This document shows, piece by piece, positions 26,061-35,124 of a stretch of DNA of 64,000 bases. Every line of letters begins with the position of its first letter. Position 1 is the stretch's first letter. The DNA comes from CAYRES01 sp964423425. GTDB lineage: Bacteria > Actinomycetota > Thermoleophilia > RBG-16-64-13. The stretch is taken from positions 38,522-102,521 of the forward strand of contig CAYRES010000010.1 of assembly GCA_964423425.1 (NCBI GenBank). The letters are read 5' to 3'. The notes under the pieces are model-generated. The model was not told where the DNA came from. It saw only the letters and a list, made by a program, of their open reading frames with translations, and did not search any database. Both the position numbers and the translations under genes were made by a program.

Positions 26061-27359
26061 ATGGAACACAGCCGACACGACACCCGTCAGGAATCCGCAG
26101 GCTTCGCTCCCGTAGACCCATCCGGGTGGGAGCGACCGCCCGGTGAGGCGCCACCCCTCGAGTACTTTGGCACCCGCCGCGCCGACCGCCACCAGAAGGC
26201 CGGGCGGCCCCCGAAGGGCGATGCTTCTTTCCGCGTGTACGAGGTCGAAAGCCGAAGGCGCGGTTCGGGTCTCATGTACGCACTCACGCGTGCCGCCATG
26301 ATCGTCGTCCTTGCGGCCGTGGCGGTGCTCCTCTACCCCACCGGACCTTCCCGCTCAGTGTTCATGGTGTCGATCAACGGGGTAGCCGCAGCCGTCACTC
26401 CGGGGACCACTGTCGAGCAGATCCGGCAGGCAAGGGAGCTCGCTCCCCGTACCGGTTCCGGTCTGGACTTCACGGGAGATGTGTTCGTCGCAGGTGGGGG
26501 CGAAATGGGAGCCGTGGAGGTGAACGACGACACCACTTCTCCCTCACAACCCCTGAAGGACGGCTCCCAGGTGGTGGCCAAGCATGGGCCGGGTGTTCTC
26601 GAAGGTCTCACCTCAACCTCAATCGAGATACCCTCGCGCATCGTGGTGCAGGGTACGGGTTGGGACTTCAAGATCACAGAGAAGGGACACCCGGGCGTGA
26701 AAGAGACCTTCAAGGGCGAGCGCAGCAAGCGCGAGCTCATCACGTTCATGACCCGGGAGGTCAAGAACACTGTAGTCAAGAGAGGCTCAACTCCCCCCAC
26801 CAACGAAAAGGTGGTGGTGCTCACCTTCGACGACGGACCTTCGAGCTACACCCCCCAGGTGCTGAACATCTTGGACAGGGAGGGCATCAAGGCCACCTTC
26901 TTCGTCTGTGGCAGCAGTGCCGCCGGCAATGAGGCCATTCTGCAGCGCATGCGTGACGGCGGGCACCACATTGCGAACCACACCTGGAGCCACACCCATC
27001 TCTCCAAGGTGAGCCGGGAAACCATGGTCCGGGAGCTGACCCGCACTACCGAAGTCATAGGCTACTCACCCTTCATGCGTCCGCCGGGCGGCTTCTTCAA
27101 CGACGAGGTGACCCAGGTGGCGGCCGATCTCGGCATGATTGTCACCATGTGGGACGTGGATACCCGCGACTGGGAAACACGCACAGTCGATTCCATCATG
27201 GCCAACGTCAGGGCGCAGACGCGTCCCGGTGCCGTCATCCTCCTCCATGACGGCGGAGGCGATCGCTCTGCCACAGTAGCTGCGCTGCCGCAGATGATCA
27301 ACTGGCTGCGCTCCCAGGGATACGGCTTCACGACCCTCAAGGAACTCGTCGGCTATTGA
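26061..27359 (+). CDS. membrane-anchored polysaccharide deacetylase (NodB family)
   Basis: 432 residues. A polar N-terminus of 70 residues, one membrane helix (about 74-93), an extracellular region of 130 residues with a ubiquitin-like/G5-type feel, then the NodB domain (about 250-430). All NodB motifs are present: TFDDGP, NHTWSHTHL with H-x3-H, RPPGG, WDVDTRDW and ILLHDGGG, so it should be an active metal-dependent deacetylase, probably on peptidoglycan or exopolysaccharide outside the cell. The ATG at 26061 follows AGAAGAG. Confidence 0.87.
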   Translation: MEHSRHDTRQESAGFAPVDPSGWERPPGEAPPLEYFGTRRADRHQKAGRPPKGDASFRVYEVESRRRGSGLMYALTRAAMIVVLAAVAVLLYPTGPSRSVFMVSINGVAAAVTPGTTVEQIRQARELAPRTGSGLDFTGDVFVAGGGEMGAVEVNDDTTSPSQPLKDGSQVVAKHGPGVLEGLTSTSIEIPSRIVVQGTGWDFKITEKGHPGVKETFKGERSKRELITFMTREVKNTVVKRGSTPPTNEKVVVLTFDDGPSSYTPQVLNILDREGIKATFFVCGSSAAGNEAILQRMRDGGHHIANHTWSHTHLSKVSRETMVRELTRTTEVIGYSPFMRPPGGFFNDEVTQVAADLGMIVTMWDVDTRDWETRTVDSIMANVRAQTRPGAVILLHDGGGDRSATVAALPQMINWLRSQGYGFTTLKELVGY

Positions 27360-27466
27360 TCCACCTCGGCTTCCGTATACCTTCCGCAGAAGCCGGCCCC
27401 GCGGAACTTCCGCCCCGCAACCCTGGTCAGAACCCCCGTACAGCGTACTTCTCCTGGGAGGGAAAG

Positions 27467-27865
27467 ATGAAAAGGGCCGCGGGTGCTGTCTGTGCACTGC
27501 TTGTCTCAGCCGTCCTCGCCGCCGGCTTGGCGGCATGCGGAGAAGCGGGACCAAAGACCGTCACTGCAGCAGATAACGGGGGTACTGTGAAGCTCTCCGA
27601 GGGCCAAGAGTTGAAGATAGTCCTCGAGGGCAACCCCACCACCGGCTACACCTGGCTGCGGGGAGAGGTGGACGGGAATGTGATAGAAGAGGTCGGTGAC
27701 TACACCTTCGAACCCGAATCCACCCTGGCAGGTGCTCCCGGCACCTTCACGTTCACGTACGTGGCCAAGGGGAAGGGGTCGGCGGTCATCAATCTCGACT
27801 ACGCGAGGTCTTGGGAGAGTGTGGAACCCGAAGAGACCTTCTCGCTGGCGGTTACAATACAGTAG
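27467..27865 (+). CDS. chagasin-family (I42) protease inhibitor lipoprotein
   Basis: 132 residues. A signal sequence ends at the lipobox GLAACGEAG. The mature part has the three loops of chagasin/amoebiasin-type cysteine protease inhibitors: NPTTGYTW, GAPGTFTF and RSWE (normally RPW). It is therefore a surface inhibitor of papain-like proteases. The ATG at 27467 follows GGGAGGG. It is 107 bp after the deacetylase. Confidence 0.85.
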   Translation: MKRAAGAVCALLVSAVLAAGLAACGEAGPKTVTAADNGGTVKLSEGQELKIVLEGNPTTGYTWLRGEVDGNVIEEVGDYTFEPESTLAGAPGTFTFTYVAKGKGSAVINLDYARSWESVEPEETFSLAVTIQ

Positions 27866-27893
27866 GATGCAGTAGGTACCGGTGCCGGCGGAT

Positions 27894-27927
27894 GGCGAGG
27901 CGGCCGCGCGGGCGCGGCCGCCTCGCC
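27894..27927. terminator. terminator hairpin after the chagasin gene
   Basis: A perfect 16-bp stem (27894-27909 with 27912-27927) and two-base loop, 28 bp after the stop. Confidence 0.7.
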
Positions 27928-27963
27928 TCTCCCACCACACCACGCGCATGAAGGAGGCCCTCA

Positions 27964-28434
27964 GTGGTCACTCTCACGCCCATGACGGAAGACGATTTCG
28001 CGGCATACATGGACTACGCCATTACCAACTATGCCAGTGAGAAGGTGACGACGGGAAGCTGGCCGGCCACGGGGGCCGAGGCGAGAGCGGTCTCCACCTT
28101 CAAGGAGCTCCTGCCCCAAGGCATTTCGACCGCCGACCAGCATTTGCTCACCATCATCGACGGAACAACCGACACCAAGGTCGGCTTCATCTGGTTCGGG
28201 GTCACAGACCTGGGGAACGGCCCGGTCGCGTATATCTACGATTTCGTCATCTTCGAGGAGTGGCGCCGGCGTGGTTTCGGCGGCGGGGCCCTCCGAGCTC
28301 TCGAGAACAGGGTCCGGTCCATGGGATTGAACATCATCAGTCTCCACGTGTTCGGCCACAACAAAGTGGCCCGTGCTCTGTACGACAGTATCGGCTACAC
28401 GGCCTCCGACGTCACCATGACCAAGATCCTCTGA
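27964..28434 (+). CDS. GNAT family N-acetyltransferase
   Basis: 156 residues. The acetyl-CoA motif is RRRGFGGGALRALE (residues about 101-114), preceded by the beta strand YIYDFVIFEEW and followed by LHVFGHNKVARALYDSIGY, all typical of GNAT acetyltransferases. The substrate is unknown. The GTG at 27964 follows AAGGAGG. Confidence 0.85.
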   Translation: MVTLTPMTEDDFAAYMDYAITNYASEKVTTGSWPATGAEARAVSTFKELLPQGISTADQHLLTIIDGTTDTKVGFIWFGVTDLGNGPVAYIYDFVIFEEWRRRGFGGGALRALENRVRSMGLNIISLHVFGHNKVARALYDSIGYTASDVTMTKIL

Positions 28435-28576
28435 GGGTTGAAAGCGGGCTCTACGAGAGAAGGAGCCTCGACCGAGAGCGTGGACCTCTGCCCCGCACCC
28501 GTGCCGGCCCCTCGCCGAGAGCGACACGGGCCAACCTGCCGGCGCTTACACCTCGCGCCCTTGCGCTCCCTTTCCC

Positions 28577-29368
28577 CTACTGCGCCTTGCGGGCCCTCAC
28601 ATAGCCCGTGGGTATGGGCTCCCGGGCCACGATGACAGCCTGCTCGACTTCGAGGCCGCCGGAGCGCACGAGTTCGGCCAGACCCTCGAGCTGCAGCGTC
28701 CGCCGGCAAGGTGGGCAGCCGAAGCGCGGCAGGAAGGAAAGGACGTTCTTTACCAAGCTGGCGGGGGACATCTCCCCGTCGAGAAGTGTGATGGCGATCA
28801 CCCTGCCCCCCGTACGGAGCACCCGCCGGAACTCTCGCACCGCTATCTCCGGCGAAGCCATGACGTGCAGGGCGTGGCTACAGACGACGACGTCGTAACT
28901 CCGGGAGGGAAAGGGCAGGTCGGCGGCATCGGCACCCAGTACCTCCACGTTGGGGTAGGCGGCCAGCCTGCGCTGCGCCACGGCCAACATGCCAGGCGAG
29001 AAGTCGGTGCCCACCACCCGCTTCGCCCGTCGCGCCAAGGGAGCGGTGAGAAGCCCCGTCCCAGCGGCCACCTCCAGTACGAAATCTTCCTCACCCACAT
29101 CCCGCAGAAGACGGTGGAGGATGGGTTGGTAGGTGGGCCCGGCGATGAGGGCGTTTCGGTCATACGCTTCCGCACACGAGTCCCAGTAGCGCCGCGCCCT
29201 CTCATTGCCTCCGACGTCCTGAGCCGCGGCGGTGCGAGCGAAGTCTCCCGCGAGGAAGCGTACACAGTCGCCTGCGAGGGTACACCTGTCATGGCGACCC
29301 CGGCGAGCGGGGTCTGCGTGGCAGCCGTGTCTCCTTGGGAAGAACGGCACGCGGACGGCATTACACAC
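28577..29368 (-). CDS. class I SAM-dependent methyltransferase
   Basis: 263 residues if the ATG at 29368 is used. The methyltransferase fold starts near residue 60 (RYWDSCAEAYDR), with motif I LEVAAGTGLLT, the acidic VVGTDFSPGML, DAADLPFPSRSYDVVV and LRTGGRVIAITLLD. This is the UbiE/Methyltransf_11 type. The first 55 residues are Cys/Arg-rich and unconserved, and the start lies 15 bp from the divergent transporter start, so the true start is probably inside; no good site stands out. Confidence 0.75.
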   Translation of the reverse strand: MCNAVRVPFFPRRHGCHADPARRGRHDRCTLAGDCVRFLAGDFARTAAAQDVGGNERARRYWDSCAEAYDRNALIAGPTYQPILHRLLRDVGEEDFVLEVAAGTGLLTAPLARRAKRVVGTDFSPGMLAVAQRRLAAYPNVEVLGADAADLPFPSRSYDVVVCSHALHVMASPEIAVREFRRVLRTGGRVIAITLLDGEMSPASLVKNVLSFLPRFGCPPCRRTLQLEGLAELVRSGGLEVEQAVIVAREPIPTGYVRARKAQ

Positions 29369-29382
29369 GAAAGGCCTCGCGA

Positions 29383-30183
29383 ATGGAGAACCTGAGCCCG
29401 CTGGTGCAGGCCCTCATAGCCGGGCTCTTCACCTGGGTGATGACGGCACTGGGTGCGGCCTTGGTATTCCTGGGGCAGGCACCCAGCCGGCGGCTGCTTG
29501 ATGCCATGCTGGGCTTCGCGGCAGGTGTGATGATCGCGGCAAGCGTCTGGTCACTCCTCATTCCGGCTCTCGAGCTATCGAAGGGCATGGCGGTGCCCGC
29601 GTGGCTGCCCGCCGCGGCCGGCTTCGCTGCCGGCGGCCTCTTCTTGGCCCTCCTCGACAGGATCATACCCCATCTGCACTTGGGCCTGCCCCGCACTCAA
29701 GCCGAGGGACCCAAGACCTCATGGCACAGGAGCATTCTCCTCCTCTCCTCCATCACCCTTCACAACATCCCCGAAGGGCTCGCCATCGGTGTCGCCTTCG
29801 GGGCGGCGGCGGTCGGCCTGCCCGGGACCACGCTGGGTGCAGCGCTGGCCTTGGCCTTGGGCATCGGCATCCAGAACTTCCCGGAGGGCACCGCTGTGTC
29901 CCTCCCCCTCCGGCGCGAAGGCCTCTCCCGGGCCCGGAGCTTCCACTACGCTCACCTCTCCGCCATCGTCGAGCCGATTGCCGCGGTGCTGGGGGCGACC
30001 GCCGTTCTCGCCGTCAGGTCACTGCTACCCTATGCACTGAGCTTCGCCGCCGGAGCCATGATCTTCGTGGTGGTAGAGGAGCTCATCCCCGAATCCCATC
30101 AGGGAGGCCACGTAGACCTGGCGACCGGCGGCGCCCTCGTAGGCTTCCTGGTGATGATGGTGCTCGATGTGAGCTTGGGCTAG
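29383..30183 (+). CDS. ZIP family metal transporter
   Basis: 266 residues, eight hydrophobic segments. The metal-binding helices are HNIPEGLAIGVAFG and GIQNFPEGTAVSLPL, with HLSAIVEP in helix six; these are the ZIP/GufA signatures. It should import zinc or another divalent metal. The ATG at 29383 follows GAAAGG. Divergent from the methyltransferase. Confidence 0.9.
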   Translation: MENLSPLVQALIAGLFTWVMTALGAALVFLGQAPSRRLLDAMLGFAAGVMIAASVWSLLIPALELSKGMAVPAWLPAAAGFAAGGLFLALLDRIIPHLHLGLPRTQAEGPKTSWHRSILLLSSITLHNIPEGLAIGVAFGAAAVGLPGTTLGAALALALGIGIQNFPEGTAVSLPLRREGLSRARSFHYAHLSAIVEPIAAVLGATAVLAVRSLLPYALSFAAGAMIFVVVEELIPESHQGGHVDLATGGALVGFLVMMVLDVSLG

Positions 30184-30282
30184 GGGCCGCGACCTGTTCG
30201 GTGACCAGCCGAGAGGCTCGCGGCCGGCCGAAGCGGGTGGAGAAGGCAGCCGAGAGATAGCAGAGAGGACGGACGGGAAGAC

Positions 30283-30693
30283 GTGGCGCACAGAGGTGAG
30301 AAGACCAAGGGACGTCTGGAGGCGGAGATCAGCGAAGCCGTGACCCGCTTCGAGAAGGAGTACATCGGCCGTGGACCCGCCGAGACGAAGACCTATCTCA
30401 TCGACGACTTGGTGGTTGTGCGCCTCAGGGGGGTGCTCACCCCGGCCGAACATCAACTTGCCACCGGTGGAGGCGACTCCCGTGGGCGCGAGCTCGTGAA
30501 GCAAGTCCGGCTGGCACTCATCGAGAAGGCGCGCCCCCTCCTGGAAACGGTGGTCGAACAGGCCACCGGGCGCCGCGTCACCAGTCTCTACACGGACATG
30601 AGCACCGTGTCGGGACAACAGGTGATCGTATTCGAGCTGGTGGCCCCCCCTGACGTGCGCCCCACTGAACGTCCCCCCGCCACCGGGCATTGA
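30283..30693 (+). CDS. DUF2294 domain protein
   Basis: 136 residues; Na-translocating-like DUF2294 family: KGRLEAEISEAVTRFEKEYIGRGP, VVRLRGVLTPAEHQL, TGRRVTSLYTDMSTVSGQQVIVFEL (cited as landmarks). The family has no settled function; some members are linked to bicarbonate or light response in other bacteria. GTG start at 30283. Its stop lies over the promoter of the next gene. Confidence 0.8.
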   Translation: MAHRGEKTKGRLEAEISEAVTRFEKEYIGRGPAETKTYLIDDLVVVRLRGVLTPAEHQLATGGGDSRGRELVKQVRLALIEKARPLLETVVEQATGRRVTSLYTDMSTVSGQQVIVFELVAPPDVRPTERPPATGH

Positions 30694-30718
30694 CCCCGGC
30701 CGGTCTTGCCCCTATACT
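30690..30718 (+). promoter_or_regulatory. strong promoter of the PEPCK-like gene
   Basis: TTGACC (30690-30695), exactly 17 bases, TATACT (30713-30718). The predicted RNA start is near 30725, giving a leader of about 186 bases before the ATG. Confidence 0.7.
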
Positions 30719-30724
30719 CCCCCC

Positions 30725-30910
30725 TCACATAGGCAGAGAAGGCGGAAGGCCGCCCGGTACTGATCCGGGGGCGGGCCGCGATATCTAGGCCGCACATTGC
30801 TTCCAGGGCACCTTGGGCGCATGTGCGGTTTTTTCGTGAGGACACTTCACACGCAAGAGCACGAGCAGGTTCCAAGAGACTCGCTCGTGAGACTGGGAGG
30901 AAGCGCACTG
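30725..30910 (+). promoter_or_regulatory. structured leader, candidate attenuator or riboswitch
   Basis: Hairpins: 30741-30745 with 30750-30754; 30753-30757 with 30765-30769; 30771-30777 with 30788-30793. The last one shares bases 30790-30793 with the terminator that follows, so the two cannot form together. This is the arrangement of a transcription attenuator. No known riboswitch class is recognised. Confidence 0.5.
30790..30834 (+). terminator. intrinsic terminator inside the leader
   Basis: Outer stem CCGCACAT (30790-30797) with ATGTGCGG (30821-30828), an inner stem around 30803-30816, and then six T (30829-30834). It is one of the few terminators here with a clean U-run and lies 77 bp before the start codon. 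Confidence 0.7.
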
Positions 30911-32698
30911 ATGGGCATCAAGAAGTCTTTCAAGGAAGGCAATCAGATCATCATCCACACCGATGGGGACATCTGTGCCTCGCAGCAGGAGATCGTGCAG
31001 AGCGAGGTGTTCCGCGGCATCGTCAAACTGTACCTGGGCGAACTCCGGAAGATCGACTCACCATTGCTCGAGGATCTCGCCATCGAAGGACAGGAGCCCT
31101 CCGATCTCGACAGCCGCTTGATCGGACTGCTTGCCTCTCTCTCAACGAACTCACTGGATCAGGTGGTCTCCGTGCTGGAAGACGAGCGCTTTCTGCTCGA
31201 GCCGTCGAGGCGGCGCGCACTCTCGGACTTCGCCGAGGGTCTCTACGACTACTGGAGGTCTTTCGACCGCTTCATGATCCTTCACTCCGAGCCGGGGCCG
31301 AGCAGCTTCGATCAACGCCCCTACCGGGCTTTCAACAGCACTATCGAGATGCTCACCCACACCGTCCGCTCCCTTTACCGCGACGTGTGCGAGAACATCT
31401 CGGGCAGCCACCCCCGCATCTACCGGCAGGTGGCCGCAGGCTGCGACGTAGGCCTCATCGCCGTCCCCAAGGAATGCCCGCTACCCGCCGAATATGAGAG
31501 CGGCCTCGCCGGGGTACCGTTCATCCGCCACGTGTGGATAGCGCCCCCCATGATCATCGACCCTCCCATGAACAAGCGCACGGGTCAGTTCGAAAAAGTG
31601 AACACCAACCCCATCGAGGGACTGATCCTCAACCGCGACGAATGGCTCTGTTACCCGGCCATGGTCGGTCCGCTGCTCATCAATGCGTACTTCCACCGGC
31701 AGTTCATCGGCTTGGGCTGCTCCCTGGCCAACTTGTTCGAATTGGCAAGCGACGAACAGATCGCCGCCGGCCCCGACGCCGTCTACGTGTTCGGCGCCTC
31801 GCCGGAGGTGATGTGGCAGTTCGGTGAACTCCCCACCGTGTTCTTCGACGACGAAGCCAACGACCTGCTCGTCGCGGCGGTGCCGGGTGAAGACCGCTTC
31901 GGCTACTTCGGATACCTGAAGAAGATGATGCTCACCCTCCACAACATCGTGATGATGAAGCGCGGCCTCATGCCCTTCCATGGCGCAATGGTTCACATCC
32001 AGCTGAAGAGTGCCCAGCGGGCGAACGTTCTCATCATCGGCGACACCGCCGCCGGTAAGTCAGAGAGTCTCGAAGCCTTCCGTACACTCGGCCGCGATTA
32101 CATTCGGGAGATGCGCATCATCGCCGACGATATGGGTTCTCTGCAGATCGACGAAGAGGGTCGCTTACTCGGGTACGGTAGCGAGATCGGGGCCTTCATC
32201 CGGCTCGATGATCTCCAGCAGGGCTATGCCTTCGCCCAGGTGGACCGAGCCATCATCATGAGCCCGCAGAAGGTGAACGCCCGGGTCGTTCTGCCGGTCA
32301 CCATGCTGGACGAAGTGCTCCGTGGTTACCCCCTCGACTTCATCCTCTACGCCAACAACTACGAACAGGTGGACCGCGACCATCCCATCATAGCTCCCAT
32401 GAAGAACGCCGACGAAGCCTTGGCCATCTTCCGCGAGGGAGCGGCCATGGCGAAAGGCACCACCACCTCCACAGGCCTGGTTCACAGCTACTTCGCGAAC
32501 ATCTTCGGACCGCCCCAGTACAGAGACCTGCATGAGCCCTTGGCGCGCGAGGCCTTCGAAGCGGCTTTCCGAGCCGGGATATTCGTAGGACAACTCCGTA
32601 CGCGCCTCGGTATCCCCGGATACGAGACCTCAGGCCCCGAAGCAGCAGCCAAAGCACTGTTTGCCATGATCGCGGGTGAAGAACCCGAAGAGGACTGA
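30911..32698 (+). CDS. PEPCK/HPr-kinase-fold P-loop protein
   Basis: 595 residues. A nucleotide-binding core lies near residues 370-470, with GDTAAGKSES as the phosphate loop and RIIADDMGSLQI as the metal-binding acidic strand, as in ATP-dependent phosphoenolpyruvate carboxykinase and HPr kinase. The N-terminal 330 residues match no family known to me. Similar proteins are often labelled PEP carboxykinase, but the canonical oxaloacetate and PEP-binding residues are not recognisable, so a kinase or a regulator is as likely. The ATG at 30911 is preceded by GGGAGG. The oxidoreductase genes follow 207 bp later. Confidence 0.65.
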   Translation: MGIKKSFKEGNQIIIHTDGDICASQQEIVQSEVFRGIVKLYLGELRKIDSPLLEDLAIEGQEPSDLDSRLIGLLASLSTNSLDQVVSVLEDERFLLEPSRRRALSDFAEGLYDYWRSFDRFMILHSEPGPSSFDQRPYRAFNSTIEMLTHTVRSLYRDVCENISGSHPRIYRQVAAGCDVGLIAVPKECPLPAEYESGLAGVPFIRHVWIAPPMIIDPPMNKRTGQFEKVNTNPIEGLILNRDEWLCYPAMVGPLLINAYFHRQFIGLGCSLANLFELASDEQIAAGPDAVYVFGASPEVMWQFGELPTVFFDDEANDLLVAAVPGEDRFGYFGYLKKMMLTLHNIVMMKRGLMPFHGAMVHIQLKSAQRANVLIIGDTAAGKSESLEAFRTLGRDYIREMRIIADDMGSLQIDEEGRLLGYGSEIGAFIRLDDLQQGYAFAQVDRAIIMSPQKVNARVVLPVTMLDEVLRGYPLDFILYANNYEQVDRDHPIIAPMKNADEALAIFREGAAMAKGTTTSTGLVHSYFANIFGPPQYRDLHEPLAREAFEAAFRAGIFVGQLRTRLGIPGYETSGPEAAAKALFAMIAGEEPEED

Positions 32699-32905
32699 CT
32701 CCATGAGGAAGTGGCCTCCGCGTTGAGGCCGCTTCCGGCCCGGGAGGGCCGTCGTTGACTCCGTAAGGAGAAGGCCCGTTGCTGCCGAAAGAATGAGTGT
32801 GGCGCCCATGCCACTCCCCGGAGAGAACACCGTTCGCAAACGCGCGGTCTTGGGTATGAGATGCCTTGACTCGCACAGAGCGGTCCTTCGACCACGGAGG
32901 AAGTA

Positions 32906-33886
32906 GTGTACCGCATTCGTTTTCACGGCCGAGGTGGGCAAGGCATAAAGACGGCCGGTCGGGTGCTCGGCCGGGCCTTCTTCCTCGAAGGCTTCGATGT
33001 GCAGGATGCCCCTCGTTACGGGGCCGAGCGCCGCGGAGCTCCCATCTTCGCCTACGTGAGGGCGGCCCGTGGGCCCATCAACGAACGGGGTGTGATCCGC
33101 CGGCCGGACCTCGTGGTGGTGAGTGACGACACGCTGGTTCCGCTCGCCGCCGCCGGGGTGATGGCCGGTGCCACTGCCGATACCACCCTCCTTCTCAACA
33201 CCCGACTCTCCGCCGACGAGTGGCGCACGCGCCTCGAGACGGACGCCACCATCATCGTGCTGCCCACGCCGGTCAATGTGGAGAACCCGGAGGAGCTGGC
33301 CTTCGTAGGCGCCACCTGCAGCGGTGCCGCCGCCGGGCTGACGGAAGCCGTCTCCAGGGACTCCCTGGCCATAGCCATCGAAGAGGAACTCGGCTCGCGC
33401 GGTCCGGCCGTGGTCATCAAGAACCAGGAGAGGGCGCTCGAATACTGCGACCTCATGGAGCCCTGGCGGGGAGCGGTGCGCGAGGGTGGGATGAACTCAG
33501 CCCTCTCCTCCACCCCTCCCGAGTGGATTGATGTGCCTTTCGACGCGGCCCGCGTGAGCGCTCCCGCCATCCACGCGAGCCACACGAGCGAAGCGGTCGC
33601 CACCGGCCTGTGGCGCATCATGCGTCCGGTGCTCGACTACGAGTTGTGCAACCACTGCACATGGATATGCACCACCTTCTGTCCCGAAGGCGCCATGTCG
33701 AAGGGTGAGGACGGGTATCCGGACATCGACTACGAGCACTGCAAGGGGTGCATGATCTGCGCTTCGCAGTGCCGGCGGCACGCCTTGCAGGCGGTCCCGG
33801 AGCACCAAGCCGCGGCCACAGCACACCATCCGGCGGCACCACCTCCGGCCGGCCGCGCACCCACCGAAGATGGGAAGGGGAAATGA
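32906..33886 (+). CDS. 2-oxoacid:ferredoxin oxidoreductase, fused gamma and delta subunits
   Basis: 326 residues. Residues 1-185 are the gamma subunit: RFHGRGGQGIKTAG, DAPRYGAERRGAP, NPEELAFVGA. After a linker, the delta-type ferredoxin holds two 4Fe-4S motifs, CNHCTWICTTFCPEGA and CKGCMICASQCRRHA; the second ends in RRHA in place of CP. In many organisms these are separate genes. The GTG at 32906 follows GGAGGAAG. The Pro/Ala-rich tail is disordered. First gene of the operon. Confidence 0.88.
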   Translation: MYRIRFHGRGGQGIKTAGRVLGRAFFLEGFDVQDAPRYGAERRGAPIFAYVRAARGPINERGVIRRPDLVVVSDDTLVPLAAAGVMAGATADTTLLLNTRLSADEWRTRLETDATIIVLPTPVNVENPEELAFVGATCSGAAAGLTEAVSRDSLAIAIEEELGSRGPAVVIKNQERALEYCDLMEPWRGAVREGGMNSALSSTPPEWIDVPFDAARVSAPAIHASHTSEAVATGLWRIMRPVLDYELCNHCTWICTTFCPEGAMSKGEDGYPDIDYEHCKGCMICASQCRRHALQAVPEHQAAATAHHPAAPPPAGRAPTEDGKGK

Positions 33887-35124
33887 TGCGGCGCACGCTT
33901 CTTACCGGTAACGGCGCTGCCGCCTGGGGTGCACGCTTGGCGGAAGCCGACTACATCCCCGCCTTCCCTATCACGCCACAGACCGAGATCATCGAGACCC
34001 TCTCCGTATGGATCGACCGTGGAGAGATGGACGCCCGCATGGTGATACTCGAATCGGAGCACTCCATGATGGCGGCGGCCGGAGCCGCCTCGGTGACCGG
34101 GGTGCGGGTGTTCACCGCCACTTCCAGCCAGGGACTGCTCTACGGCTTGGAGATGCTCTACAACGCGGCCGGGTGGCGGGCGGCCTTCGTGCTCGTGAAT
34201 GTCTCCCGCGCCCTCGCGGCCCCCGTCACCCTCGAGCCCGACCACAACGACGTATTGGCGGCACGCGACAGCGGCTTCTTGCAGATACACTGTGCCACCT
34301 GCCAAGAGGTGTTGGACTCCACCCTCCTCGCCTTCCGCATCGCTGAAGACCCGCGCGTACGGCTCCCGGTCATCGTGAACCTCGACGGCTTCTACCTCTC
34401 GTTCACGCGGGAACCGGTCACTCTACCCGAGCCGGAGGAGGTGCGGGAGTTCCTACCACCCTTCAACCCCGAGAACCTCCGGCTCCGGGCCGGCGCCCCC
34501 GTGAGTCTCGCCGTCGCAGTACTGGGTGGTTCACCCTACTCCTATTTCCGTTATCAGATGCACCTCGCCAGCCTCAACGGACTCACGGTGTTCGAGGAGG
34601 CGGCGGCCGACTTCGAGCGCATCTTCGGGCGGAGGCATCACCTGCTCGAGAGCTATCGCACCGAAGACGCCGACATCGTACTCGTGATGATGGACTCCTT
34701 CGCCACCAAGGCATACGATGCGGTGGATGAGTTGAGAGAAGCGGGGGAAGCGGTCGGTTTGATCCGGCCGCGGGTGATCAGGCCCCTGCCCCGGGAGCAG
34801 CTGCGGCACCTGGTGGCCGGCAAGAGGGGCGTCGCGGTCATCGACCAGAACCTCTCTCCGGGCATGGGAGGTGTACTGCACTCCGAGGTGGCCGGAGCGC
34901 TCTTCGGCATGAAGCGCGCTCCGGCCACCCTCACCGGCTTCGTGGGCGGCCTCGGTGGACGTGATATCAAGCCGGAGGAGTTCTACGAGATGGTCCACTC
35001 GACCCGGAGGGCCGCCGACGAGGGCGTGTCCCCGCCGCCCCGGCTCCTGTACACGACCGAGGAACTCGAGGAGGTCCGGCGTCTGCAGGCCATCGCCAAT
35101 GTCAAACGAGAGGAGCGCGGATGA
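33883..35124 (+). CDS. 2-oxoacid:ferredoxin oxidoreductase alpha subunit
   Basis: 413 residues, PorA type. YIPAFPITPQTEIIETL is the substrate-binding start of domain I, followed by ESEHSMMAAAGAASVTGVRVFTATSSQGL (landmark) and the domain III region VAVIDQNLSPGMGG. The ATGATG at 33883 overlaps the stop of the gamma-delta gene by four bases, and the gene overlaps the beta subunit by four. The substrate is likely pyruvate or a similar oxoacid. Confidence 0.9.
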   Translation: MMRRTLLTGNGAAAWGARLAEADYIPAFPITPQTEIIETLSVWIDRGEMDARMVILESEHSMMAAAGAASVTGVRVFTATSSQGLLYGLEMLYNAAGWRAAFVLVNVSRALAAPVTLEPDHNDVLAARDSGFLQIHCATCQEVLDSTLLAFRIAEDPRVRLPVIVNLDGFYLSFTREPVTLPEPEEVREFLPPFNPENLRLRAGAPVSLAVAVLGGSPYSYFRYQMHLASLNGLTVFEEAAADFERIFGRRHHLLESYRTEDADIVLVMMDSFATKAYDAVDELREAGEAVGLIRPRVIRPLPREQLRHLVAGKRGVAVIDQNLSPGMGGVLHSEVAGALFGMKRAPATLTGFVGGLGGRDIKPEEFYEMVHSTRRAADEGVSPPPRLLYTTEELEEVRRLQAIANVKREERG

